NCBI GenBank assembly: GCA_020638855.1
Contig: JACKHT010000024.1
Location: forward strand, 1 to 33,217
Length of the DNA: 33,217 nt
Reading direction: 5' to 3'
DNA from: Planctomycetota bacterium
GTDB taxonomy: Bacteria; Planctomycetota; UBA1135; GCA-002686595
Position 1 is the first letter of the stretch, and the number at the start of each line of letters is the position of its first letter. Below the pieces are notes generated by a model, which was given only the letters and a program-made list of their open reading frames with translations, was not told the origin of the DNA and made no database searches. Position numbers and translations under genes: made by a program. This document shows positions 1-8,365 of this stretch, in pieces.

Positions 1-141
1 AGAGTGGCACACCAGGCGACAGGCTTTGGCGCGTTCGATGCGCCACGGAAAAGTCGCCCAAGTGGTCGGGCTGCCCGCTCCGCTAGCGGGTTGCTAGCTC
101 ATTCCTTATCCCTTATCCACCGTTTTGCAGGAGAGCCTTGG

Positions 142-1629
142 GTGCTTCGTTTTCTATTGCTGGTAGCGGCTTTCGTTTGTCCAAGCTGCCCCGTATGGGC
201 GCAACGCCTGGAATCGGATCTTGGGATCATCCAGGGTCCTGTCCGTGACGGCGGAACTTTCCACGTGGCCACGGGGACATGGACCCACAACCAACCTCCT
301 GGATTCCTGTTGGGCCCAGACACGGTCTACAACAACACCGCCTACACGGCCAACTTCTCGGGTGGGCACATTGCCATGGTGACCTCCTCGTTTGATTTGG
401 TCATGGCGGGGCGGATCCCGTCCACATCGGGCGGGGCCGGTGCGAACCGGGACAACTACAACCTCAACGGTGTATCGATTCGTTATTGCATCGATGACGA
501 CGCCTTGGCCACCGGCCCCTTGGACGTGCAAGTGACCCTGTACCCATCGTACGTGGCCTGCGAAGATCCCGCGGACTTCCAGATCGCTGGGCAGTTCGTA
601 GGCGCTGGCCTACCGGGTAGCGATCCTGCCCAAGTGGCGTTGGGCTACTTCACTTGCTGGACAGTGCAATTCGACTTGACCGGTGCAGAGATTTGCGTAC
701 CCGGCGACGGCGACGGCGTCTTCAACAATGCCCTGGCGTTCGACTCCTTTGGCTTCGGACTCGAATTCGATCCAGGCGGCACGGGGGGATACGTGGGCGC
801 CATAACCGTCGGCCCGGTCCTTGCTGGTGACCGTGACTGGACCGCGCGAGCCGCCGGCGAGATCACGCCTCCCAGCCCAGGCGGGGGCGGAGGTGGCGGC
901 GCTACCTACTACGGCCCCGCCGAGATTTGCGTTCCAACCTTGGGCGGAGAGAACTCGACGGGTTACGACACCGAAGACCTTTGGTGGACCGGAGACCGCT
1001 CTTCCGCGGGTATTGCGGCTGGCTGCTTTTGGTTTTGGGGGGGCAGCGGCCCTGGTTGCAACGCGAACGGAACGTACTTCGTGAATCCCCCGGCCAACAT
1101 GTACGCCTTGCTCACGGCGGATACGACCGGCAACTGCCTTCCTGTCGGGGGGCTGGTAGGCACAGCCTTTTGCGATCCGAATTCGCCCAATTCGACGGGG
1201 TTCCCCTGCCACTTGGCTGGCTTGCACCATCCCGGCGTGGGCTCTGGATTGCATCTGGAAGCAACGGCAGGCCCCGCGGCCGAGTTTGGGTACTTCCTGG
1301 TAGGCAACGCCCCGAGCGCGGGAGTGGTGCTTCCCAACAACGGTGGGCAATTCTGCTTGGATGTGACCATGGGCAATGGCTTTGGTCGCTACAACGTGAC
1401 GGGTAGCTCGCTGAACTCCATCGGCCAGTTCGATGGGGGGGGAACCCTTCAGAACTTGGTCGGGACTGCTCAATGGGGCTCGGGCTTCGACGTCCCGAGC
1501 AACCTACCCATAGCGGGCAGTCCAGCCATCACCGCGGGCAGCACTTGGCACTTTCAGCTGTGGTACCGCGATGTGGCCATGGGCACTGGTTGGTCCAACT
1601 TCTCCAACGCCCTGTCCATGACCTTCTAG
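142..1629 (+). CDS. Secreted protein with C-terminal WYRD module (upstream paralogue)
   Basis: This is a predicted exported protein of 495 residues with no recognised enzyme domain. I place the start at GTG 142, not at the open-frame edge, for three reasons. AGGAGAG at 129-135 sits 6 nt upstream. A hydrophobic signal peptide ending near PVWAQ follows directly. The product then has exactly the same length as its paralogue at 2144 and aligns with it from residue 1. Shared landmarks are STSGGAGANRDNYN, DGDGVF, AFDSFGFG, a poly-Gly linker near residue 250, LWWTGDRSSAG and a C-terminal module with FGRYNV, LQNLVGT and HFQLWYRD...SNFSN. Many cysteines recur at equivalent places, which suggests disulfides. 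The stretch 1-141 shows no gene, only a small hairpin (CCCGCT 74-79 with AGCGGG 85-90) and a weak promoter-like TTGCTA (91-96). The role is unknown; a cell-surface or matrix component is an inference. Confidence 0.8.
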   Translation: MLRFLLLVAAFVCPSCPVWAQRLESDLGIIQGPVRDGGTFHVATGTWTHNQPPGFLLGPDTVYNNTAYTANFSGGHIAMVTSSFDLVMAGRIPSTSGGAGANRDNYNLNGVSIRYCIDDDALATGPLDVQVTLYPSYVACEDPADFQIAGQFVGAGLPGSDPAQVALGYFTCWTVQFDLTGAEICVPGDGDGVFNNALAFDSFGFGLEFDPGGTGGYVGAITVGPVLAGDRDWTARAAGEITPPSPGGGGGGGATYYGPAEICVPTLGGENSTGYDTEDLWWTGDRSSAGIAAGCFWFWGGSGPGCNANGTYFVNPPANMYALLTADTTGNCLPVGGLVGTAFCDPNSPNSTGFPCHLAGLHHPGVGSGLHLEATAGPAAEFGYFLVGNAPSAGVVLPNNGGQFCLDVTMGNGFGRYNVTGSSLNSIGQFDGGGTLQNLVGTAQWGSGFDVPSNLPIAGSPAITAGSTWHFQLWYRDVAMGTGWSNFSNALSMTF

Positions 1630-1648
1630 GTCCCCTGGCGGGGAGCCT
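1628..1648 (+). terminator. Weak terminator-like hairpin after the first paralogue
   Basis: AGGTCCCC (1628-1635) can pair with GGGGAgCCT (1640-1648) around the loop TGGC, with one bulged G. It begins inside the stop codon TAG. There is no T-tract, so it is only a weak candidate for transcription termination or mRNA 3'-end protection. Confidence 0.3.
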
Positions 1649-2143
1649 GTTGGAGGGCAAGGGTGACCGAAGAGCGGCGCTCGCTATGGCTACCAGCAAA
1701 CGGAGGCCTACAACGAAGGCCTACAACGAAGGCCCACAACAACGAAAGTCCTGTGGGTGGACGGAGCTCGCGTGAGCCTCTACGCTTATCTCGATTTGAG
1801 TCACCCGGGGTCCGAATGCGCCTGGTGATGGCTTCAGAGCCCCTAGAGATGCCTTTCGCCATCACTTTGGGACTTAGCCAACCTCGTTCCTGACCCCCGC
1901 AGCGCCAGGAATTCCCATTCCGAGCACGCCCACTGGCCCCGATTTACATTCCAGCCCGTTTTCTGGAAGAGCCGGGTAGGATTCAAGAGCTGAGGGAACC
2001 TGCCCTACCAGCGTTCCGTCCAAAGCGTGCTCTCCCAACATTTCCTACCGTCCTCTTTGGCGGCAGGAGTGGAGGGACCAGGAGTACGCCGGTAAACGGT
2101 TCTCTCCAACTACCTTCTAGACCTCTTTCCAGGAGACAGGTTA
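1630..2143. other. Intergenic region between the two paralogues
   Basis: These 514 nt hold no convincing gene; the short open frames here look like chance. Visible structures are a 13-bp tandem repeat at 1704-1745, a 6-bp inverted repeat TTCCAG (1949-1954) / CTGGAA (1963-1968), and GGTAGG (1975-1980) facing CCTACC about 25 nt further on. The length suggests that the downstream paralogue has its own promoter and long leader, but I cannot identify a convincing -35/-10 pair. Confidence 0.6.
1704..1745. repeat. Three-copy 13-bp tandem repeat
   Basis: The unit AGGCCTACAACGA occurs at 1704-1716 and 1717-1729. A third, altered copy with a 3-nt insertion follows at 1730-1745. It lies in the non-coding gap between the paralogues. 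No function is apparent. Confidence 0.75.
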
Positions 2144-3631
2144 ATGCTTCGTTCTTCTCTCATCGCGGCTGGTGCCGTGATCCTTGGCGGCGCTGCCGTC
2201 GCTCAACAAGTGGAGACTGACATCCACGCCATCAAAGGCCCCGTCAAAGACGGTGGCATCTACCACGTGGCCACCGGCACGTGGACCCGCAACGTGCCCG
2301 CGGGAGTCAACTTGGGCCCGGACACCGTGTACAACAACACGGCCAACATGAACGCTTTCACGTCGGGCGCCATCGCCTCCGTGACGGCTTCGTTCGACTT
2401 CGTCATGGCGGGTCGTATCCCCTCCACCTCGGGTGGCGCGGGTGCGAACCGGGACAACTACAACATCAACGGGGTCGAAATCGGCTATTGCATCGGTGAC
2501 GACGCTCCGGCCACCGGCCCCCTCGATGTGGCTATCACCATCTACGACACCTACGACGCCTGCACCGACCCCGCTGGCTACAACGTCGCTGGTGGATTCA
2601 TCGGTACCGGACTTCCCGGCACCGACCCGGCTATCTTGGCCATGGGCTACTTCACCTGCTGGACCGTCCAGTTCGACCTCACCGGTGCCGAGTTCTGTCT
2701 GCTCGGCGACGGCGACGGCGTTTTCGACAACGACCTGGCCTTCGACTCCTTCGGCTTCGGCATGGAGTTTGACCCGGGCGGATTGGGCGGTTACGTCGGT
2801 GCTGTCACCGTCGGACCCCTCCTGTGTGGCGACCGCAACTGGACCGCGCAAGCGGCCGGTGAGATCCTTCCGGGTACCCCCGGCGGCGGTGGTGGCAACA
2901 CCTACTACGGCCCCGCGGAAACCTGTGTTCCGGCCCTGGGTGGTGAAAACTCCTCCGGTTACGACACGGACGACCTGTGGTGGACCGGCGACCGCTCCTC
3001 GGCTGGTGCCGCGGCGGGTTGCTATTGGTTCGGTGGTTACGCCAACACCGGCGGCTGCAACGCTGACGGCACTCAAGTAGGCACCAACCCCGCGGCCAAC
3101 ATGTACGCTTTGCTGTCGGCCGACTCGACCACCAACTGCGTCCCCGGTGGCGGTGGTGGAACGGGCGTTCCGTTCTGCGATCCCGCTGACAACAACTCGA
3201 CCGGTTTCCCGGCCGTGTTGAGCGGAGCCTTCGGTAGCGGCGTCGGTAGCGATCTGCACCTCGAGGCCACCCAAGGTCCCAACGCGCAGTTCGGTTACTT
3301 CCTCGTGGGTACCGGCGTCAGTGACCCGGGTCTCGCCCTGAGCAACGGTCACCTGTGCTTGAGCGTCACCGGCGGCAACGTCTTCGGTCGCTACAACGTG
3401 CCCGGCGGCGCGCTGAACTCGGTCGGCTCGTTCGATGCGGGTGGTGTGCTTCAGAACCTGGTGGGCACCTCTGGAGTCGGCAGCGGCTACGACGTTCCCG
3501 TCACCGTGCCGATCACTGGAAGCCCGGCCATCGTGGCCGGCGCCACCTGGCACTTCCAGTTGTGGTACCGCGACGGCGCTGCTGGCGCGGGCACCTCGAA
3601 CTTCTCGAACGGCCTGTCCGTGACCTTCTAG
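2144..3631 (+). CDS. Secreted protein with C-terminal WYRD module (downstream paralogue)
   Basis: This is a 495-residue exported protein, the same length as the gene at 142-1629 and similar to it along its whole length. The ATG at 2144 is preceded by AGGAGA (2131-2136) at 7 nt spacing. A signal peptide (residues 1 to about 20, ending AAVAQ) leads into a mature domain with the shared motifs STSGGAGANRDNYN and DLTGAEFC. A glycine linker and a C-terminal module containing FGRYNV, LQNLVGT and HFQLWYRD follow. Codon use is strongly biased to C/G-ending codons such as GGC, GAC, TTC and ACC, visibly more than in the upstream copy, which suggests high expression. It is probably an abundant cell-surface or extracellular protein. 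I recognise no catalytic domain. Confidence 0.88.
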   Translation: MLRSSLIAAGAVILGGAAVAQQVETDIHAIKGPVKDGGIYHVATGTWTRNVPAGVNLGPDTVYNNTANMNAFTSGAIASVTASFDFVMAGRIPSTSGGAGANRDNYNINGVEIGYCIGDDAPATGPLDVAITIYDTYDACTDPAGYNVAGGFIGTGLPGTDPAILAMGYFTCWTVQFDLTGAEFCLLGDGDGVFDNDLAFDSFGFGMEFDPGGLGGYVGAVTVGPLLCGDRNWTAQAAGEILPGTPGGGGGNTYYGPAETCVPALGGENSSGYDTDDLWWTGDRSSAGAAAGCYWFGGYANTGGCNADGTQVGTNPAANMYALLSADSTTNCVPGGGGGTGVPFCDPADNNSTGFPAVLSGAFGSGVGSDLHLEATQGPNAQFGYFLVGTGVSDPGLALSNGHLCLSVTGGNVFGRYNVPGGALNSVGSFDAGGVLQNLVGTSGVGSGYDVPVTVPITGSPAIVAGATWHFQLWYRDGAAGAGTSNFSNGLSVTF

Positions 3632-3676
3632 TCCTTCGGACTCCGTAGGGATCTGGCTTGCCAGGTCCCCTCAGCA

Positions 3677-3706
3677 GGGGCTGTCCCACTTTGGTGGGGC
3701 AGCCCC
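3677..3706 (+). terminator. Strong hairpin terminator between convergent genes
   Basis: GGGGCTGTCCCAC (3677-3689) pairs with GTGGGGCAGCCCC (3694-3706) over 13 bp, with one G-T wobble and a 4-nt loop TTTG. It lies 45 nt after the stop of the secreted protein and before the convergent 3' end of moaA, so it could serve both strands. There is no long T-tract, only TTG after the stem. Confidence 0.7.
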
Positions 3707-3783
3707 TTGCCGTTGGTTGGCCAGCATCCGACAGCGCGAAGAGTCTCCCGCCTGGAGAGGGAATGGTGCGGCGCCCCGGCGCC

Positions 3784-4824
3784 TCAGCCGCCCTTGGTGT
3801 GCATTTCCAAGTGGGGGTCCCGACGCAGTTCCTCGCGGTCCACCGAAGCTTCTCGCGCAGGCTGCGCCAAGCGCTCTTCGGCACCACGGTCGCGTCGGCT
3901 GGTCCAGCCGGCGGTCAAGAGTTCCGTCAGCTGCTCATCGGTGGCCCCATCCCGCAAGTGTTTGCGCAGGTCCAAGCCCTGGGTCGCGTACAAACAGGCG
4001 TACAGCCACCCATCGGCCGTCAGTCGCGCACGGGTGCACGTACCGCAAAAGGGGGCGGTGGTGGAAGCGATCACGCCGAAGCGTCCTCCTCCCGGCAGTT
4101 GGAACCTTTGGGCAGGGGCCGATGGGGGAGTCGGCGCAGGTTCGGGAGTTCCAAAACGATGGGCGATGCGCTCCAGGATCTCCCCCTTGGAAAGTACCTG
4201 TTCTTGACGCCAATCCAGGGCACCGCCCACGTCCATGTACTCGATGAAGCGCAGCTCGTGCCCCGCCTCGAGGGCGAATTCCAAAAGCGATTCGACTTCG
4301 TCGTCGTTGCTACCGCGGCACACCACCATGTTGAGCTTGATGGGGGCAAATCCAGCGGATTGGGCAGCCTCCAAGCCCGCCAAGGTCGCCGACAACCGAT
4401 CTTGACCCGTTAGCTTGCGGAACCGGTCGGGCCGCAGGGTGTCGAGGCTGATGGTCAGCCGCGAGAGGCCCGCCTGCCAAAGGGCTTCGGCTTGGTCTGC
4501 GAGCAGGATCCCGTTGGTGGTCAAGGCGATGTCCTCGATTCCCGGAATGCGGGCCAGTCGGGCAATCAGCTGCGCTAGCTCACGCCGCAGGAGTGGCTCG
4601 CCTCCGGTGATGCGGAGGTTCCGAACCCCCAGCGGGGCCATGCGCGCAACCAGCCGTTCGAGCTCTTCGAAGGTCAAACGATCCGCCTTGGGGAGCCACT
4701 CGTATTCCCGTTCGGGCATGCAGTAGTGGCAGCGCAGATTGCACCGATCCGTGACGGAAATGCGCAAATTGGCCAGGACGCGGCCAAACACATCTTGGAT
4801 ACCGGGAGGAAGCTCGTGCGCCAT
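3784..4824 (-). CDS. moaA: GTP 3',8-cyclase MoaA
   Basis: MoaA is the radical-SAM enzyme that, with MoaC, converts GTP to cyclic pyranopterin monophosphate, the first step of molybdenum cofactor synthesis. The 346-residue length is typical. The N-terminal radical-SAM cluster motif is Cys28-x3-Cys32-x2-Cys35 (CNLRCHYC), followed by the SAM-binding TGGEPLL near 73-79. The second [4Fe-4S] cluster site is Cys260-x2-Cys263-x13-Cys277. The protein ends in Gly-Gly (345-346), the conserved tail that reaches into the active site. The start ATG is at 4822-4824. No clear Shine-Dalgarno is seen, and a GCTGGG/CCCAGC inverted repeat lies at the start. No other moa/moe gene is in the window. The gene is convergent with the secreted protein and divergent from the FG-GAP unit. 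Confidence 0.96.
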   Translation of the reverse strand: MAHELPPGIQDVFGRVLANLRISVTDRCNLRCHYCMPEREYEWLPKADRLTFEELERLVARMAPLGVRNLRITGGEPLLRRELAQLIARLARIPGIEDIALTTNGILLADQAEALWQAGLSRLTISLDTLRPDRFRKLTGQDRLSATLAGLEAAQSAGFAPIKLNMVVCRGSNDDEVESLLEFALEAGHELRFIEYMDVGGALDWRQEQVLSKGEILERIAHRFGTPEPAPTPPSAPAQRFQLPGGGRFGVIASTTAPFCGTCTRARLTADGWLYACLYATQGLDLRKHLRDGATDEQLTELLTAGWTSRRDRGAEERLAQPAREASVDREELRRDPHLEMHTKGG

Positions 4825-4939
4825 AGCTGGGGGCCCAGCATACCCGCTGGTGGGGGCCGATGCGGCTCTTTCCCCGCTTGGGGGACCGCTGGGGCATCGC
4901 CCGCTACGAGATCCCGCGCCGCAGGGCTAAGATGGACCC

Positions 4940-7900
4940 ATGCAATCGAGACCTCAAGCTCCCCTCGGGTGGTACCTTACCGGCTGGCTCTGGTTGGTAC
5001 TTCCGTGCTCAGCCCAGGACCGCGAAGTTCCGGCTACCCAAAGCGCAGCTCAAAACATCCCCGCTCCCATCGAGCGTGCCTTGGAAGGCTTGGAGGCAAC
5101 CGGCAGTGCCTGGACAGCTGAGGTTTGGAACGACTCGCTCGGAGAACCCATTCGTGCCTTGCGGGACGTGGTCTGGGAAGCATCCAAGCCCGACGAAGCC
5201 GCTTGGCAGCGCCTGTGCGCGCCCGACGCCCAGGGCACCTGGTTGAAGGGCCAGGCCCTAGGGGGCGGTGCTCCCGATTGGGACCTGCAGCAGGGCGTCG
5301 CCGGCGGGCCCGAAGGGCTCATGGAGGGTTGGAAGGCGATTCGCGGGCGCCTTGCAGGACCCCTTTCTCGAACCGAATGGCACGTGGAAGGATTGCAAGT
5401 GGTCGACGCAGAGACCGCACACGGAACCCTGCGCTTGCAATGGATCTGCGAACAGCCCGGACGGCGCGGCACCATGCACAGCCTTTGGGATGTCACCTGG
5501 CGCCGTCGTGGACAAGCCATCCTTTGGCAACGGGTGGAGGAACGAGAGGCCCACTGGCTTACGCTGCGCGGTGCGAAGCCTGGGTTTGTCGATCGCTCCC
5601 ATGAAGTGTTTCCAAGCCCGGCTTATCGAAACCAGCTGTCTCCAGGGATCGACTTTTGGCGCGAACGGCTCGACGCCGGGCTGGGAACCGGCATCCTTGG
5701 GCACCAGGGTTTGGCGATCGGTGATGTGGACGGGGATGGACTCGAGGACGTGTACGTGCTTGAGCCCGGTGGCCTGCCCAATCGCCTCTTCCTGCATCAA
5801 CCGGATGGAAGCACCCGCGAAGTCGCCAAAGAGGCGGGGCTCGACGTGCTCAATTACAGCTCTTCCGCCCTGTGGGTCGACCTCGACGGGGACAGTGACA
5901 AGGACTTGGTCTTGGCCACCGCGGAGGGGGTGCGCGTGCTCGAACAGAAGTCGCGCTTGCGCTTTGTTCTGGCCTATTCCTTCCCTGGCCCCGACTGCAC
6001 TTCGTTGGCCGCGGCCGATGTGGACCTCGATGGCGATGTGGACATCTATGTCTGCCGCTATTCGTCCCCGTACGAGTCGAGCGGTTTGCCCTTTCCCTAC
6101 CACGATGCGGAGAACGGCGCCGCCAATTGGATGCTCGAAAACTTGGGGTCTTTTTCCTTCCGCGAGTCGAGCGAGGCTTGGGGCCTGAGCGAGGGCGCCA
6201 CGCGCTTCAGTTTTGCCGCTTCGTTTGAGGACTACGACAACGATGGGGATCTGGACCTGTACGTGGCCAACGACTTTGGGCGCAACGCGCTGTACCGCAA
6301 GGAAGGGAAGCGCTTCCGCGAAGTGGCCGGGGAGGTTTCGGCCCAGGATGTGGCGGCGGGCATGGGCGTCACCTGGGGCGATTGGAACCACGATGGCCTG
6401 ATGGACCTGTACGTGTCCAACATGGACTCCAATGCGGGGCAAAGGGTCACCACCCAGGCGAATTTCTTGCCCGGCGCGGATCCGGCCGAGCGCGAGCTGT
6501 TCTTCCAACATGCCCGCGGCAGCGCAACCTACATCGGGATTCCCGGCGGCCACTTCGAGGATCGCACGATGACTTCGGGAGCGCGCCGTAGCCTTTGGGC
6601 GTGGGGTGGATTGAGTGGAGACTTGGACCTCGACGGGAATCTGGACTTGGTGGTCCCCAATGGATTCGTAACGGGGGAAAGCACCAAAGACTTGTGAAGC
6701 TTCTTTTGGCGGCAGGTCGTGTCGCAAACCCCTTTGAACAGCCAAGATCGCGTCGATTCCTATGGGTCGGGCTGGGCGGCCATGGGCTGGCTATTGCGCC
6801 AGGGCCTCTCCTGGAGCGGTCGCGAGCGCAACGTGAGCTTCCTGGGGCTCGGGGATGGAACGTTCTTGGAGACCAGCGGTGCCATGGGTTTGGACTTGCC
6901 CGACGACGGCCGCAGCGTGGCGCAAATCGACTGGGACCACGACGGCGATTTGGATTGGATCGTGCGTGCGCGCACCACCCCGCGTTTGCGCTTCCTGGAA
7001 AACCGCCTGCCGCGCCGTGGGCAATGGATCGAAGCCAAACCCGTGGGCGTCGCCGGGGCCATCGGGGCCCGGTTGGAAGTGAGGGCCAAGGGGCGCACCA
7101 CGCCATGGTTGCGCACCGCTCGCGCTGGGGAAGGCTACCTGAGCCAATCCAGCGAGTGGTTGCACGTGGGGCTCGGCGACCAAACCCAGGTGGAACTCAG
7201 CGTGGTATGGCCCGGTGGAACGCGAGAAGCCTTTGGCGAAGTGGCCACGGGGCAGCGCTACTTGTTGGTCCAAGGGGAAGGCCGCGCACGCGAATCGTCG
7301 CCTCCGAGCAGCCAGGCTTTGGAGAAAACCCAAGAGCCGCTCGGCGAACGCTTTGGCAGCAAGGGGCGGCACGTGTTGGCGGTCCCGCATCCGTTGCCAA
7401 GCCTGCTCGTCGAGTCGGGCACGAAACAAGCGACCCTTGGTGGAATCTTAGCCCAACGCCAAGGTCGCACCCAAAAGCCAGTGTTCCTAATGCTTTGGTC
7501 GCGGGACTGCATGCCATGCGTGGCCGAGCGTGGAGAGTGGGCAAGCCAACGCAAAGCCATCACCGAGAGCGGCTTGGGGGTGCTTGCGTTGGAGCTTCCC
7601 CTGGACCCGGGTTCCACCGACTCCATCGCTCCGTCCAGCGATTGGCCCTACGCCAGTGCCACTTGCCCCGAGGCCAGCGCGAACCTGCTGCACGCATTGG
7701 CGTGTTACTTCACCGATTCCACCTTGCCGTTGGCGGTCCCGATGGGATTCCTCATCGACGGCAAGGGTCGCATCCAAGTGTTGTACTGGGGCGCGGCCAG
7801 CGTCGAGGAAGTACTCGGCGATCGGGCGCTGTTCGATCTTTCGGGCCCCGAACGATTGCGTGCCGCGCTCCCGTTCGATGGGTTGTACTGGGAACCTCCT

Positions 7901-8365
7901 AGCGAGCCCGATTGGAACCGCTGGGCAGGGGTTCTAAGGGCTCGGGACCTGCCGGAAGTCGCGGCCGAGGTCGAATGGGGGCTGATCTCGACGACCGATG
8001 TGCAGGGGCCGGAAGCCCAATACCAAATCGGCCAGGCCCGACTTCGCCAGGGCCGGCTCGAAGACGCATTGCCGCATTTGACCCAAGCGGTGGAAGCTGC
8101 GCCCAGGATCGCCCGCTATCTTGAGGCTTTGGGTCAATGCCTGCACGGCCTGGGGCGGAGTGCCGAAGCGCAAACCTACTACGAGCGTGCCCTGGTCGCC
8201 CAACCCAGGAACTCCATGGTCTTGTACTCCCTCGGCTCGCTCCAAAGCTCCGCGGGCGAAGTCTCAGCGGCCCGCCGCACGTTGGGCACGCTGCGACCGC
8301 TGGACCCGGACTTGGCCGAGCGCTTGCGCTTGCAAATCGAAGCCAAAGAAGCCGAATCCAAATGA
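4940..8365 (+). CDS. Secreted FG-GAP/ASPIC-thioredoxin-TPR protein with in-frame UGA (candidate selenoprotein)
   Basis: The frame runs 1141 codons and contains one internal stop, TGA at 6695-6697 (codon 586). The halves 4940-6697 and 6719-8365 are in the same frame, and codons directly after TGA read SFFWRQVVSQTPL. Order: signal peptide (1 to about 27, LVLPCSAQ); an unrecognised domain to about 230; FG-GAP/VCBS propeller blades with DxDxDG-type calcium loops near 262, 314, 361, 431, 480 and 561, plus one after the UGA near 666; ASPIC/UnbV domain about 700-778; thioredoxin-like domain with Cys857-Met-Pro-Cys860; TPR repeats about 1024-1137. The UGA therefore splits a single propeller. A SECIS-like hairpin follows. 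The gene ends in an ATGA overlap with a GTPase gene. Likely extracytoplasmic. Alternatives are a nonsense mutation, a sequencing error, readthrough, or restart at GTG 6719. The family call is firm; decoding of the UGA is not. Confidence 0.8.
6698..6728 (+). promoter_or_regulatory. SECIS-like stem-loop directly downstream of the in-frame UGA
   Basis: After TGA (6695-6697) the RNA can fold as TTTG (6705-6708) with CAAA (6725-6728), a bulged G6709, then CGGCA (6710-6714) with TGTCG (6720-6724), including one G-U pair, closing on the loop GGTCG (6715-6719). The loop begins 17 nt after the UGA. Known bacterial SECIS elements are hairpins just 3' of the UGA with G in the first loop positions and a loop about 16-37 nt downstream. 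The E. coli fdhF element has a GGUC loop closed by an A-U pair, 18 nt after its UGA, and the resemblance here (GGCAGGTCGTG) is close. Folding was done by eye. Sec decoding would also need selA, selB, selC and selD elsewhere in the genome; none is in this window. Confidence 0.5.

Noticed and set aside
4..141. N-terminal extension of the first secreted protein from GTG 4
   Set aside because: The paralogue alignment, signal peptide and ribosome-binding site all place the start at 142. The extra 46 residues are Arg/Ser-rich and unlike the paralogue.
2141..3553. 470-codon minus-strand open frame opposite the second secreted paralogue
   Set aside because: It is low-complexity Gly/Val/Asp sequence produced by strong codon bias of the sense gene. 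There is no start context or domain.
3658..4413. 251-codon plus-strand open frame opposite moaA
   Set aside because: It lies antisense to the conserved cluster motifs of moaA and has no recognisable domain.
6695..6697. Genome-wide recoding of UGA (for example to Trp) as the explanation
   Set aside because: TGA is used as the normal stop in moaA (3784), both genes ending at 8365 and 10095, and at 16897, 19294 and 28940. Only a site-specific event fits.
6719..8365. Second half of the FG-GAP protein as an independent gene starting at GTG 6719
   Set aside because: It is in the same frame as 4940-6697. It would begin inside the propeller without a signal peptide, and the GTG lies within the hairpin with no good ribosome-binding site. 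Restart is kept only as an alternative.
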